Shown here: piece after piece, positions 1 through 8,506 of the stretch
Layout of the letters: each line of letters opens with the position of its first letter
How positions within the stretch are numbered: the first letter of the stretch is position 1
From: Pyropia yezoensis
Taxonomy: Eukaryota > Rhodophyta > Bangiophyceae > Bangiales > Bangiaceae
DNA length: 64,000 nucleotides
Reading direction: 5' to 3'
Assembly: GCA_009829735.1 (NCBI GenBank)
Contig: CM020618.1
Span: forward strand, 15,668,568 to 15,732,567
Notes under the pieces: model-generated
Told to the model about the DNA's origin: nothing
The model's input: only the letters and a program-made list of their open reading frames with translations
Databases searched by the model: none
Program-made: the position numbers and the translations under genes

Positions 1-1837
1 TGAAGAGGTGGCACTTACTCGCCTTCAGTGACACACCGGCGTCAGCAAGTAGCTTGAACACCTGGCCAAGATGGCCAATGTGTTCCTCCGGACTTCGGGA
101 GAACACAATGATATCATCTAGGTACACGAGACAGATCTGCCACCGTACTCCGGCCAGAATCATGTCCATAGCGCGCTGGAAAGCTGCCGGCGCGTTACAC
201 AGGCCAAACGGTAGACGCTTGCACTGGTAGGTACCACAGTGACAGGTAAAGGTAGTTTTGTGCCTGTCCTCCGGGGCAATGGGAATTTGCCAGAACCCCG
301 CGTTACAGTCCAGGGTAGAGAACACGTTCACCTCCCCCAGAGAGTCCAGACAGTCGTCCATCCTAGGTAGGGGATAACTGTCCTTCACCGTGCTCTCGTT
401 GAGCTTACGGTAGTCGATACAGAACCGGGGGGTCCCATCAACTTTGGGGACGATAACCACCGGACTCGCCCACTCGGCGTTACTGGCCTCGATCACATCG
501 AGGGCCTCCATGCGAGCAACTTGCTCCTTGACGAGGGCCCTTGAACGGGGTCCTCCCCTATACGGTTGTTGGCGTATAGGGGGTGCACCGGGCTTCAACT
601 CGATCCGGTGTTGGGTGGCTCTCATGAGTCCCAATTGGCCATCCCACAACTTGTGATATTGGTCCAAGAGGCGTTCAACTTGAACCCTCAACCTGGGTGG
701 GACACCCTCCATGTTCACATGGGGCCGAGGAGAGGCGGCCGACTTGGCTTGATGCTTCTCCTTTCCGGGCTTCGGGTCGCTACTTGCGCCCGCGTTGAGG
801 GTGACCGCTACTACCGGTCCCTCGTGTTGGTCGATATAGCCGAACTTGGCTTGGGCGACGAGCTCAGGTTCATCACCTGGATCCTCCACGGGACTCCGGC
901 TTTGGATTCCATCGTGCCAAGGGCGACATGCACTTGGTGCTTGCGAGCAAGACGGAGTTGAGGGTGCACCAACCCGTTCCCCGTATAATCAGTTACGACG
1001 TCAACGTGCGCCACCGAGTTGGGGGGCAACGTGACCTTACGGGCTAAACGCAGAGCAGCAGTAAACCCTTCTCTCACAGAGCAAACAGGCTTCGACTGTG
1101 AGGTTGTCACAGGAGCCACAGACTTTTCCTTACCAAGGATGGGGATGGTTTCCCCATTCATCAACTTGACCCAATACTCAGGGCCACAAATCAAAGGCAC
1201 TTGTGTTACAACATAAGGGATACCCAGAAGCAGGGGTACCGATATATTCTCAACTACTCCATAGGTCACGTCGACCTCATGGGTCCCCAACCTAGTTGGT
1301 AGGGTCACGGCACCAACGATGGGAAGTACCCCACCATTGATATCGATCAGATGGTCAGCTTTAGACTTCCAGCGTTGGAGCTTCATCTCCTTTGGTAATA
1401 GCGACTTGCGTATCAAGGAGGCTCCTGACCCAGTATCAAGTACGATACGGGCACAACAGGCGCGGCCGGGGGCAAGTTGCACCCGTCCAGCCACCTGGAA
1501 GTTCTCACCCGTCAGCACCGCGATGACCCGACGTGGGTTTACGTTCTTGGGGAGTCCTACCCGAGGTGGGCAGACTCCCTTAGGTCGCCGCAGTATCCGG
1601 CACGGTTGGTTCGTCCTCTTGACACACTTGGCCGAGGCTGCCGTTGTGAGCTTCGGACGACCAGCTCCAACGGTCATTCGTTTCCCGCCGACTTGGCGTC
1701 CAAATTTGAGGACGAAGGGGAAGACGACGAGTCCGAGGACGACGTGTCCGCCCCCTCCGCCGAGGGTGTGGCGACCGCCACCACCGGTCGAGACCCACCC
1801 TCGCGGCGTGAACGTACTTCGTTCGTAGCTGACTTCT
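1..1837 (-). pseudogene. E1 pol fragment: protease and reverse transcriptase, frame-disrupted
   Basis: The minus strand encodes a gag-pol linker, an aspartic protease with the motif LDTGSGASLIRKSLLP (ORF 1677-811), then an RT core. The RT part (roughly 620 down to 1) reads in one frame with WASPVVIVPK, FCIDYRKLN, TLDCNAGFWQIP, LPFGLCNAPAAFQRAMD and an intact YLDD catalytic box. The protease ORF ends at 811 in a frame different from the RT, so at least one indel lies near 850. A second indel in the linker (extra base in a C run near 1709 relative to E2) puts the protease out of the +1 frame that opens at the end of gag. The element is therefore not able to make an intact Pol protein. Integrase and the 3' end lie outside the window. 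Confidence 0.85.
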
Positions 1838-3620
1838 AACTCGCATTCCTAACAAGTTGTTGGATGCGTTTACTCAACTTGGGGCAATCATATGCCCAGT
1901 GTCCATCGGAGTTGCAGTTCCAACACCGATTATCAGTTCCCGGAGGGGTCTTCCCAACTGGGGAAGACGAAGAGATACCCTGGGAAGTTCCCACGGCAGC
2001 TACCATCCTCTCCTTGCGGATTCGGCGTGCCTCTCTCAACTCTCTGACCTGGCGCGCCTCCTCCCGTTCCTTGGCCAACTCGGCTTGACGCTCCTGGCGT
2101 TGTTTCTCCCGCAACTTGCGGTAGGCCTCGCCTCTGCGGTAGGCGAACCTAGCCAACTCGGCCAGGGTCGCCCGGGCAGTGTTATGCTCCCGGGTCTCCA
2201 TCCGGACTGATCAATGGAGTCCCTCCACAAACCGACTCTTCACCACAGCTTGTGGATGAAGAAACCCACAAAGATTGTTCAGCTTACGGACTCGCTCCGC
2301 AAAGGACAGCTCGTCCTCCGCCTCTTCCTGATGGGCTTGCGTAAACTCCTCGACTTGAGAAGCCAACGCCGCTTCATCAACCATGGCCCTCAACAACCAG
2401 TTGACGAGCTCCAAATAGGACGTCACCTCCCCAGCGCCTCCACTTGAGGAGCTGGGCATGACGGACATAAGTTCTGTCCGCAGGTCTCCCTTCGTAAACT
2501 CCTGTAGCATGTAAAAAGCCATGCCTTCACTTATGGCATTGTCGTCACAGGCTTTTGTGAAACGACGTAGGAACTCAAAGACACGGAGGGGGGGAGTTCC
2601 ATTCCACTCCGCTTTGTGCCCAAAAGAGTGAAGTGCATTCTTCTTGGCACGGCCCATGGCCCGGGCCTGGTCAGGACCATACGCCACCGACTTGTTGTGG
2701 AGGGCGTAGGTCTCACCATCAAATATCCTCTGGTAGACCGGGTTGGCTACCTGGATCTTGGGCGGCACCTCACGCTGAGGGAACAGCCGCTGTGGCACTG
2801 GGGTAAGTTGACCCTCAGTGCCCATAGTCTGGCGCGGCGCGCTTGGTGTAGCCGCCGGCGTTTCCGGGGGAAACTCCCCCATGAAAAGCGTACGCCCCAC
2901 CGAGTATGGTGTGGCTCCCTCGTTGGGAGTCACAGGTGTCGCCCCCTGTTCGGGGCGACCCGAGATAGGCGTGAGGAGGGATTCCCCCTGCGCCTGCGGG
3001 CTCGAAAGCCCCGATCCGGTCTGGACATTAAGGCCATCTGGCAAACTCGCCACAATCTGATTCAGAATAGTATTCGTCATCGTGACCACCAGGTCCGGCA
3101 AAGTCTGCCGCAACACATTGGTCGCCTCCCGACGGACAGTTTCCGCGAGGAGTGGATTGACGACTCCAGTTGAGTCTCGGTCCGCCTCCGGGAGTCCACC
3201 TGAGGGGTAACCACGTTCCTCAGGGGTCTCAACCGGGGGCATGGGCGCGAGCCCATCGCCGACCAACGGAGGTCCGCCGTCCTCCGAAAGCCTAGTTGGC
3301 GACGGCTCCAAGCCAAAGTTGGCTCCAACCCGAGTGGAACCCGCGGGGACAGTCCTCACCCCTTGGGACGTTCCCGTTGAGTATACCACACGGTGGCCAG
3401 ACTTCGGCCCACCCACATCAGAAGTGTCACCCGAGTGAACTCCCGACTGAGTCGGGGTGGCCTGTTGCCCGCCCGCACTTCCAGTCCTGCTGGCTTGAGG
3501 GACCTCTAGTCCCTCTGCGACCCCAGGTAAACCCACCTGTGTCTCACCAGTATTCAAAGGCACTGAAGTACGTGCGTCACCCGTGTACTCCCCGGACGAC
3601 GGGGGGTCCGAGCTAGCCAT
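1836..3620 (-). pseudogene. E1 gag with one in-frame stop
   Basis: Gag capsid/nucleocapsid precursor of E1. I place the start at the ATG at 3620 (MASSDPPSSGEYTGD), which matches the E2 gag start MAGSDPPSSVEYTGD at 16631. The N-terminal half is low-complexity Gly/Pro/Thr-rich, the middle is capsid-like (EFLRRFTKACDDN, SYLELVNWLLRAMVDEAAL) and the C-terminus has a CCHC zinc knuckle CWNCNSDGHWAYDC. A single in-frame TGA at 2213-2211 interrupts it where E2 has TGG (Trp), so a G-to-A change has broken an otherwise open frame; the part after the stop resumes in the same frame (2201-1836). Apart from this stop the frame is open over about 595 codons. The ORF ends with codons GCG AGT TAG (see frameshift site). 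Confidence 0.87.
1838..1844 (-). promoter_or_regulatory. Putative +1 programmed frameshift heptamer at the end of E1 gag
   Basis: Seen on the minus strand: the last sense codons of gag are GCG AGT followed by T of the TAG stop, giving the heptamer GCG-AGT-T in the gag frame. Yeast Ty3 uses GCG AGU U for +1 frameshifting into POL3. The +1 frame is open across this point (ATG CGA GTT AGA) in both E1 and E2 and, in E2, leads without interruption into the protease. In E2 the site has decayed to GCG CGT AAG. Function is inferred from the match to Ty3. Confidence 0.55.
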
Positions 3621-3739
3621 GTTGGCTGACGATCCGTATGACACGGTCCAAGTCCACCGTTCCTCTGAGACAGAGGGCCCCCTACACCCGGGTGCACCCG
3701 GAGGTAAAGTTTACCTCTGTCCCCTGCTGCTCTACCAAA

Positions 3740-4484
3740 TGTGGCAAAAACCACTTACACACACGGCACCCAAGTTGGGGCGGTGTACAAGGGCTGCCTC
3801 CCGTGTCGGGGGAACCGGAAGAAGTGCAAGTCGCACACACTCTGTCCCTGTTGTGGGGCAAACCCCCCACTGACAAACAAGAGGATGGTGTGTGGTCCAA
3901 CAGTTTCTTGGTCGGGACGGGGACGCAGGGCCAAGCCCCGCTGTCCCTCCCCTTATCCCCCCAGGGTCCCCTCAGAATCTCGCCACTCAGAATCTCCCAC
4001 CCCAGCACCTGCCCACCGGGCCACACGAAAATTCAAGACGATAAATGCAGAAAACCCTCAAATCCAAGTTGGATTTACTACTAAGCTAACTATCCCAAAC
4101 TTAGGGAATACGGACCCAAATGCAGGGGGAGGAACGGATCAGGCTAGTGGCCTGCCGCCCCTTGCATGGCACGTGTTGCCCCCGTACCTGGGGGTCAATA
4201 CTGCCACACGGTCGACCGGGCGTTTTCATTGGACACGGCCTGAGAGAGCCTCTGAATGAGGTTTGATAGATATTTGCTATGAGAAAGAACAACCTGTCTG
4301 CCCCAATAACTAACCACCTCACCAGACGAGGTTGTTCTCTACGGCTCCTCAAAGAAATAAAAACACCGCTGGAGAGAGGAGAGTGAGCCGAGTCTTATGA
4401 TGTTTTTTTTTTTTTCCTCTGTGAGTGAGCATCTCGCAGCGCAGCCCCCAATATCGGGCTGCCACGTGTAGTGCCCCTAAATCA
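3740..4484 (-). repeat. E1 5' LTR
   Basis: The 3' end (minus strand) is ...tttgccaca at 3740, directly followed by the primer binding site. The same end sequence closes the matching repeats at 16511 and 43233. The 3' portion (about 3740-4150) is clearly homologous to 16047-16511 and 42768-43233. The distal part to 4484 contains a run of T on the plus strand near 4403. The start at 4484 is a best estimate. Confidence 0.65.
3741..4259 (+). other. Antisense ORF inside E1 LTR with Zn2Cys6-like cysteine cluster
   Basis: On the strand opposite to gag-pol, an open frame of 172 codons begins at the LTR/primer-binding-site boundary. It contains the spacing C-x2-C-x6-C-x5-C-x2-C with a basic stretch (CRGNRKKC), the first five cysteines of a GAL4-type Zn(2)-Cys(6) pattern; the next cysteine is too far (x12) for a perfect match. 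The same ORF is present antisense in the LTRs at 16510-15803 and 43283-42654, the last with a one-base difference in a G run. There is no in-frame ATG before the cysteines in E1, so translation would need an upstream spliced exon or a non-AUG start. It could be an exon of an antisense gene, a regulatory LTR-encoded protein, or a conserved non-coding LTR segment. Confidence 0.35.
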
Positions 4485-4688
4485 ACCAGCTCTGCAATGG
4501 GCCTTCAAGGCCCATCTCGAGTACGATACGTGTCAGGAGAATTTCCAGTACGGCTCAGTGTTTACTCTTCTCTCGCATAGTCGAACCGTTCTGCCCTACG
4601 GAAGCACTGCCAAACCCAAGCGCGTCTGCTGGCATCGCGCACAAGCTAGGAGATGCTGTTTTTGTACTGTTTTTGTTGGTCCCCTCAC

Positions 4689-4838
4689 CCGCCGGTCCCT
4701 GGTGACGAGGGCTTCTCGAGCGCGATTATCCGCGCGCTGCTTCTTCTCTGCCGCCTTGCGCGCCGCCTCCTCGAGCTTATCAGCATCCTCAGTCATGCGA
4801 GACAGACCGGGGATGGCCAACATCAACTGGGAAGCCAT
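4689..4838 (-). CDS. Putative first coding exon of an unknown gene interrupted by E1
   Basis: From the ATG at 4838 the minus strand reads 50 codons of a charged, probably helical protein (MASQLMLAIPGLSRM..., then a Lys/Arg/Glu/Ala-rich coiled-coil-like stretch) and meets a good splice donor, CGG|GTGAGG, exactly in phase 0 after residue 50. About 200 bases beyond the donor the E1 LTR begins, so the retroelement appears to sit in the first intron and the rest of the gene lies left of the window. I do not recognise the protein. The exon may be spurious; amino-acid composition and the donor are the only support. Confidence 0.33.
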
Positions 4839-6029
4839 GTTTTTTTTCCAGATAGAGAAAGAAAATAGCTCACAGGCCCGCGCAGACGGGTCCACAGGGG
4901 GAAGCTCCCTCCTTGGCGACGACGCAAGCCCCCCCCCCTCGCTGGAAGAAACCGCGTGCAGCCGCGTTGCATCAGGTCCTGAGGAAGATCCAGCTACATG
5001 GCCGGCTCCGCCACGGGTAGGCGACAGTGTTGGGTGGGGGCGGGCGGTGCGGGGCGTGGGGTATGTGTGGTACAGTGGGGGGAGATCAACACAGACGGGT
5101 GACCAGTACAGCGCGCACCGCGACCAAGTGCGACAGATCGTTGGTTGAGGGATCAATTTCGGGGTACACGTGGGCCACGTGGCCTGGTTGGTTTAGGGGC
5201 AGTGGTTTGTTATTGGGGCAGACAAGCTACAGGCCGCTTTTTGTGTGTGCGCAAGTTCTTGCTTTCCACAGCAGCCGATGGAAAAACTCATGCTGCCCCC
5301 CGTAGTCGGGCAATATTTCGCAGCACGCAAAAAGCAGAGAATCGGACGCGATGCCCTCTTGCGCGTGGTCCCGGCTTAGACACCACTGCGATGGGCGCTG
5401 TTCCCACTATGGCGCCGCGGCAGCGCGTTTCGTGAACAGCACCACGATCAAGGGTGATGTCTGCTCGGAAACGGCAGCAAGTCTGTGGGGGGCTTGAACC
5501 GATGTTTGAATCCCGACTCCTCACAAAGAGAGTGCACACTCTCTTTCGAGCAGGGCACAAGGATGAATGGCTGCTCTTGTTCATTTGCATGTGCACATGT
5601 TTACGCACTGGACGTACCGTACAACACACTGGCCGTTCGAGGGGTGAGTCTCGGCGGCATGGCCTGCCCGCCCCCCCACCGCGGCCATCTCTCACGCCCC
5701 CCGCGCCTCGTGCCCTTCCGCCGTGGCCGCCAGCCACCGTTGACAGCCGCCCAGCTCAGCCGGCGGGGAGCCCGCCGCGTCCAAGCGGTAGGCGCCTGTC
5801 CTCCCCAATAGCACCGGGGCTTCCGTCCAGACGGCGAAGAAGAGGAGGTGCGACGGCCATTGTTCTTTTGAGGGCGGGTAGGTCAGTAGACTGTGCTCCT
5901 GGACAAGCGGCAAAAATGGAGCGGCACCAACCGTGCCGACCGCAGCCCCCATGCACAGAAGCGAGGAGGGAGCGAGTGGCAGGCGGCGCCTCGCTGCACT
6001 TCCAACCAGCCGCTCCCTCCACTGGCCCG
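4839..6029. other. Intergenic, no convincing gene
   Basis: Open frames here are short and of low complexity on both strands. I see no tRNA, no conserved protein motif and no transposon ends. Confidence 0.5.
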
Positions 6030-7451
6030 CTAGGCGCCGACCCCCCCCCCCGTCCCCCCCGACAGCTCCGCGGCGGCTGTCACCAGCGCAAGCACCACGT
6101 CCGCCGCCAGGTGGGGCCCCGGCCGGGCCAACAGCTCTGCCACATCCACCCCCGGGATTGGCGGCGACACGGACCCGTCCGTGACGGTCATGGCGCCCAC
6201 CCCCGGCACCCCCGCCCCCCGGCCGGTTGTCAGCGCGCCCACCCGCAGCCGCACCGTGTGGGGCGGCGTCGGCGGCAGGCGGGGCAGGCGGAGCGTCAGC
6301 AGGGTGCCGTCCCGCCCGACGAGGCGGGCGGGCAGCAGGGCGGCGGCGGGTGCGGCGGCGTCTGCCTCGGCAGCCGCCCAGTCCAGGATGGCCGCCGCCC
6401 GCGGCGAGCCCGGCGGCGCGCCCGCAAACGCGGCAGCGTACGTGGCGGCCGCCGCCTCGACGCGGCCCGCATCGTCGGCAGCGGCGGCGGCGGCGGCGGC
6501 CTCGGCGGCCGCCGCGGCAGCCTCGGCGGCCGCCACGTCGGCCGCCCGGCGCTCATTGGCAGCCCGCAGGGCCGCCAGCTGCGCGGCCCGCACCGCCCCG
6601 CCGCGCGTGCGGGTGGCGGCGGCCAGCCGGTCGGCGACCGCGGCGGCAGCCGCCCCCGCCCCGCCCACTCCCGCAGAGGGCGGTGGTGGCGGCGGCGCCA
6701 TGGCCGCCGCCGCCGCCTCCGCCGTCGCCGTCACCTCTGCCCTGAGGGCGGCGGGCGTCGCACCGCGCCCGGCCGTGGCGGCCGCCACCGCCCGCCGCGC
6801 GGCGGCGGCGGCAACGGCCGTGGCGGCAGCCGCGGCAGCCGCCCAGGCCGTGTCGGCGGCAGCGGCGGCGGCGGCAAGCGCCTGCACGTCGGCCGCGAGG
6901 CCCGCCTCGGCGGCGCGGCGGTCGGCCTTGGAGCGGACAAGCGCCTTTTTCGTGCGCGCCTTGACCACCTCGGCGGTGGCCAGCTCCGCCCCGTCGGGCA
7001 CGGGGCCGTCGGCAATGATGGCGGCAAAGAAGGCGCCCTTGGCCGCCGCCGCCGTGCCCGTCGTCTTTCGCGCCGCCAGCGTCTTGTGGGCGGCCGCCAG
7101 GCGGGCGGCCGCAACGGCGGGGGGGACGGGCGTGGCGGCCACGGCCGCCGCCGCGGCCGCCGCGGTGGTGGCGTTGTGGCCATCGTCGCCGTCGTCGTCG
7201 CCGTCGTTGTCGTCGTCTTCGTCATTGTCGTCTTGGACGCCGTTGGTGGACGCGCGTGGGCGTGGGGGGGGCAGGGGTGGCAGCAGTGCCAGCGCGTCGG
7301 GGGTGCCCGCCGAGGCGGCGGCCGCGAGGAAGGCGTCGTGGCGGGCGAGGAGGGCGACCAGGTCAGCCGCGGGGGGGGAGGGGGGGGGGGGTGACCCCGC
7401 CGGGGGGAGGGGCGGCTGCCCCGCGAGCGCGCGGGCCGACACGGTGGCCAT
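6030..7451 (-). CDS. Ala-rich coiled-coil-like protein, function unknown
   Basis: An intronless minus-strand ORF of 473 residues from the ATG at 7451 (ACCATGGCC context; MATVSARALAGQPP). The open frame extends further upstream without a better start. Residues about 55-80 contain an acidic Asp/Asn run (DDNDEDDDNDGDDDG). The centre is long Ala-rich helix with regularly spaced Arg/Glu/Lys (KALVRSKADRRAAEAGLAAD), consistent with coiled coil, then two further Ala-rich helices. The C-terminal ~110 residues are less biased (LVGRDGTLLTLRLPRL ... VAELLARPGPHLAADVVLAL) and could be a small folded domain. I do not recognise the family; a kinetochore-type coiled coil with a C-terminal domain would fit the layout, but there is no specific motif. 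The Ala/Pro bias means other frames are also open, so the strand choice rests on the acidic patch and the ordered C-terminus. Confidence 0.55.
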   Translation of the reverse strand: MATVSARALAGQPPLPPAGSPPPPSPPAADLVALLARHDAFLAAAASAGTPDALALLPPLPPPRPRASTNGVQDDNDEDDDNDGDDDGDDGHNATTAAAAAAAVAATPVPPAVAAARLAAAHKTLAARKTTGTAAAAKGAFFAAIIADGPVPDGAELATAEVVKARTKKALVRSKADRRAAEAGLAADVQALAAAAAAADTAWAAAAAAATAVAAAAARRAVAAATAGRGATPAALRAEVTATAEAAAAAMAPPPPPPSAGVGGAGAAAAAVADRLAAATRTRGGAVRAAQLAALRAANERRAADVAAAEAAAAAAEAAAAAAAADDAGRVEAAAATYAAAFAGAPPGSPRAAAILDWAAAEADAAAPAAALLPARLVGRDGTLLTLRLPRLPPTPPHTVRLRVGALTTGRGAGVPGVGAMTVTDGSVSPPIPGVDVAELLARPGPHLAADVVLALVTAAAELSGGTGGGVGA

Positions 7452-8506
7452 GGTAGGCCAGCGGAAGGGGGGCGCACCAGCCAGGCGGGAGGGGGGGAGG
7501 GGGAGGCGGCTCCGCTCCAAAGGGGTTGGCGGGGGGGGGTGGCGTCTGGCGGCGGGGGGCGCCAGACCACGTCCACAGCGGCAACGCGACCGGGGTTGGC
7601 CGACGGCGGGGTCGTCGGTTCGGGGCGTCGGGAGGCGGCGTCGTCCAACAACGGCGGCAGGCCTCTCAACAGGCGGGGACGGTGGACAGACCAGAGGGAG
7701 CACCAAGAGGGAGGGCGCGTTGCACGGTGGGCGTGACGGTCCACGGGGGTCATGCACGCTGGAAAGCACACGTGCAGGGGTAGACACAGCGCGGTCCAAG
7801 CTTGGACGAGCACGGCCATTCGCCCTCCCGCTGGAGTGCCAGTGGGGCCTCTCCGGTGAGGCTCCAGAGGACGAATTTCAAACTTTTGAATTGCGCGGGG
7901 GGGTGCACCCCCCCCCCTCTCCCCACCTTCAGCGCCCGCAAGCCGCTGACCCCGCGCCGCGCCGCCCAGGCTGGCCGCATGGCCCTCGCCCGCGGCGCGG
8001 CGACACCCCCTCTTCCCCCCTGCCACCGCGGTGGTGGCGGCTGGTTGGCCCACGGGGGCGGTCCCGCGCGGCCACGGGCGTCAACAAGTGTGTTTCCGCT
8101 ATATTTGACGCGGTCTCCATGCGCGTCGACCCCTATCTTGACAGACCCGCCTCAGCCGCCCCTCTGCCTTGACCCCCCAGACGGCATCCTTCTCCTTCGT
8201 CCATCACGCCCCTCCACCCTACTGCATCGACATGTCCGTGTGGTGACCGTCCTTGGCCGCTTTCCCCCCCCCCCCCGCCTAGCACCGCCGCCCGCCGCCA
8301 GTGACGGTCGTTGGGAGGCTCCCCCGCGGAGGCTGTAAAGAAGCGGGAAGTGCTTTTGTGCAGTGGGGGTGGAGGCCATCCCTGCCGCATAGGCGGCGCT
8401 CCAAGCAGAGACAGCACCTCTGCCGGATGGGTGTCAAGAGCAGTGCGCCCAGCCGTGCGTCAAGGGGTGTGTGCGCGTCTGATGGACGAGTGGGTCCGCG
8501 TCGCCA
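7452..8506. other. Intergenic between two minus-strand genes
   Basis: This stretch holds the 3' flank of the Ser/Pro-rich gene and the presumed promoter of the Ala-rich gene. It contains G runs (7520s, 7900s) and C runs (8265-8277). I see no conserved ORF or RNA gene. Confidence 0.5.

Larger units (their letters stand above)
1..4484 (-). mobile_element. E1: Ty3/gypsy chromovirus-type element, truncated by window edge
   Basis: A minus-strand Ty3/gypsy element enters the window in its reverse transcriptase and ends at its 5' LTR. Order in the direction of transcription: LTR (4484-3740), primer binding site starting tttggtagagcagcagg just inside it, gag (3620-1836), protease, then RT up to position 1. 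It is the same family as E2 (gag and protease are alignable throughout) and related to E3. It is decayed: one in-frame stop in gag, a one-base insertion in the gag-pol linker and a frame disruption between protease and RT. The LTR start at 4484 (tgatttagggg) is inferred from the TG dinucleotide and weak similarity to the E3 LTR start; no target duplication can be checked because the other end is outside. Confidence 0.88.

Noticed and set aside
4467-4484. tgtagtgcccctaaatca as the start of a separate plus-strand LTR
   Set aside because: The string is TG...CA on both strands; the minus-strand reading as the start of the E1 LTR fits the adjacent element, and no matching second end was found to the right.
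5500-5525. Possible tRNA T-arm (ttgaaccgatgtttgaatcc)
   Set aside because: No acceptor, D-arm or anticodon stem could be folded around it.
5454-7394. Long plus-strand open frame (646 codons) opposite the Ala-rich gene
   Set aside because: Composed of Arg/Gly/Pro runs that mirror the GC-rich antisense codons of the minus-strand gene; no ordered segment or motif.
6181-8172. Second long plus-strand frame (663 codons), Ala-rich
   Set aside because: Ala codons (gcc/gcg/gca) on one strand give Arg/Gly/Ala frames on the other. The minus frame has the acidic patch, good ATG context and an ordered C-terminus, so it was preferred, though not with certainty.
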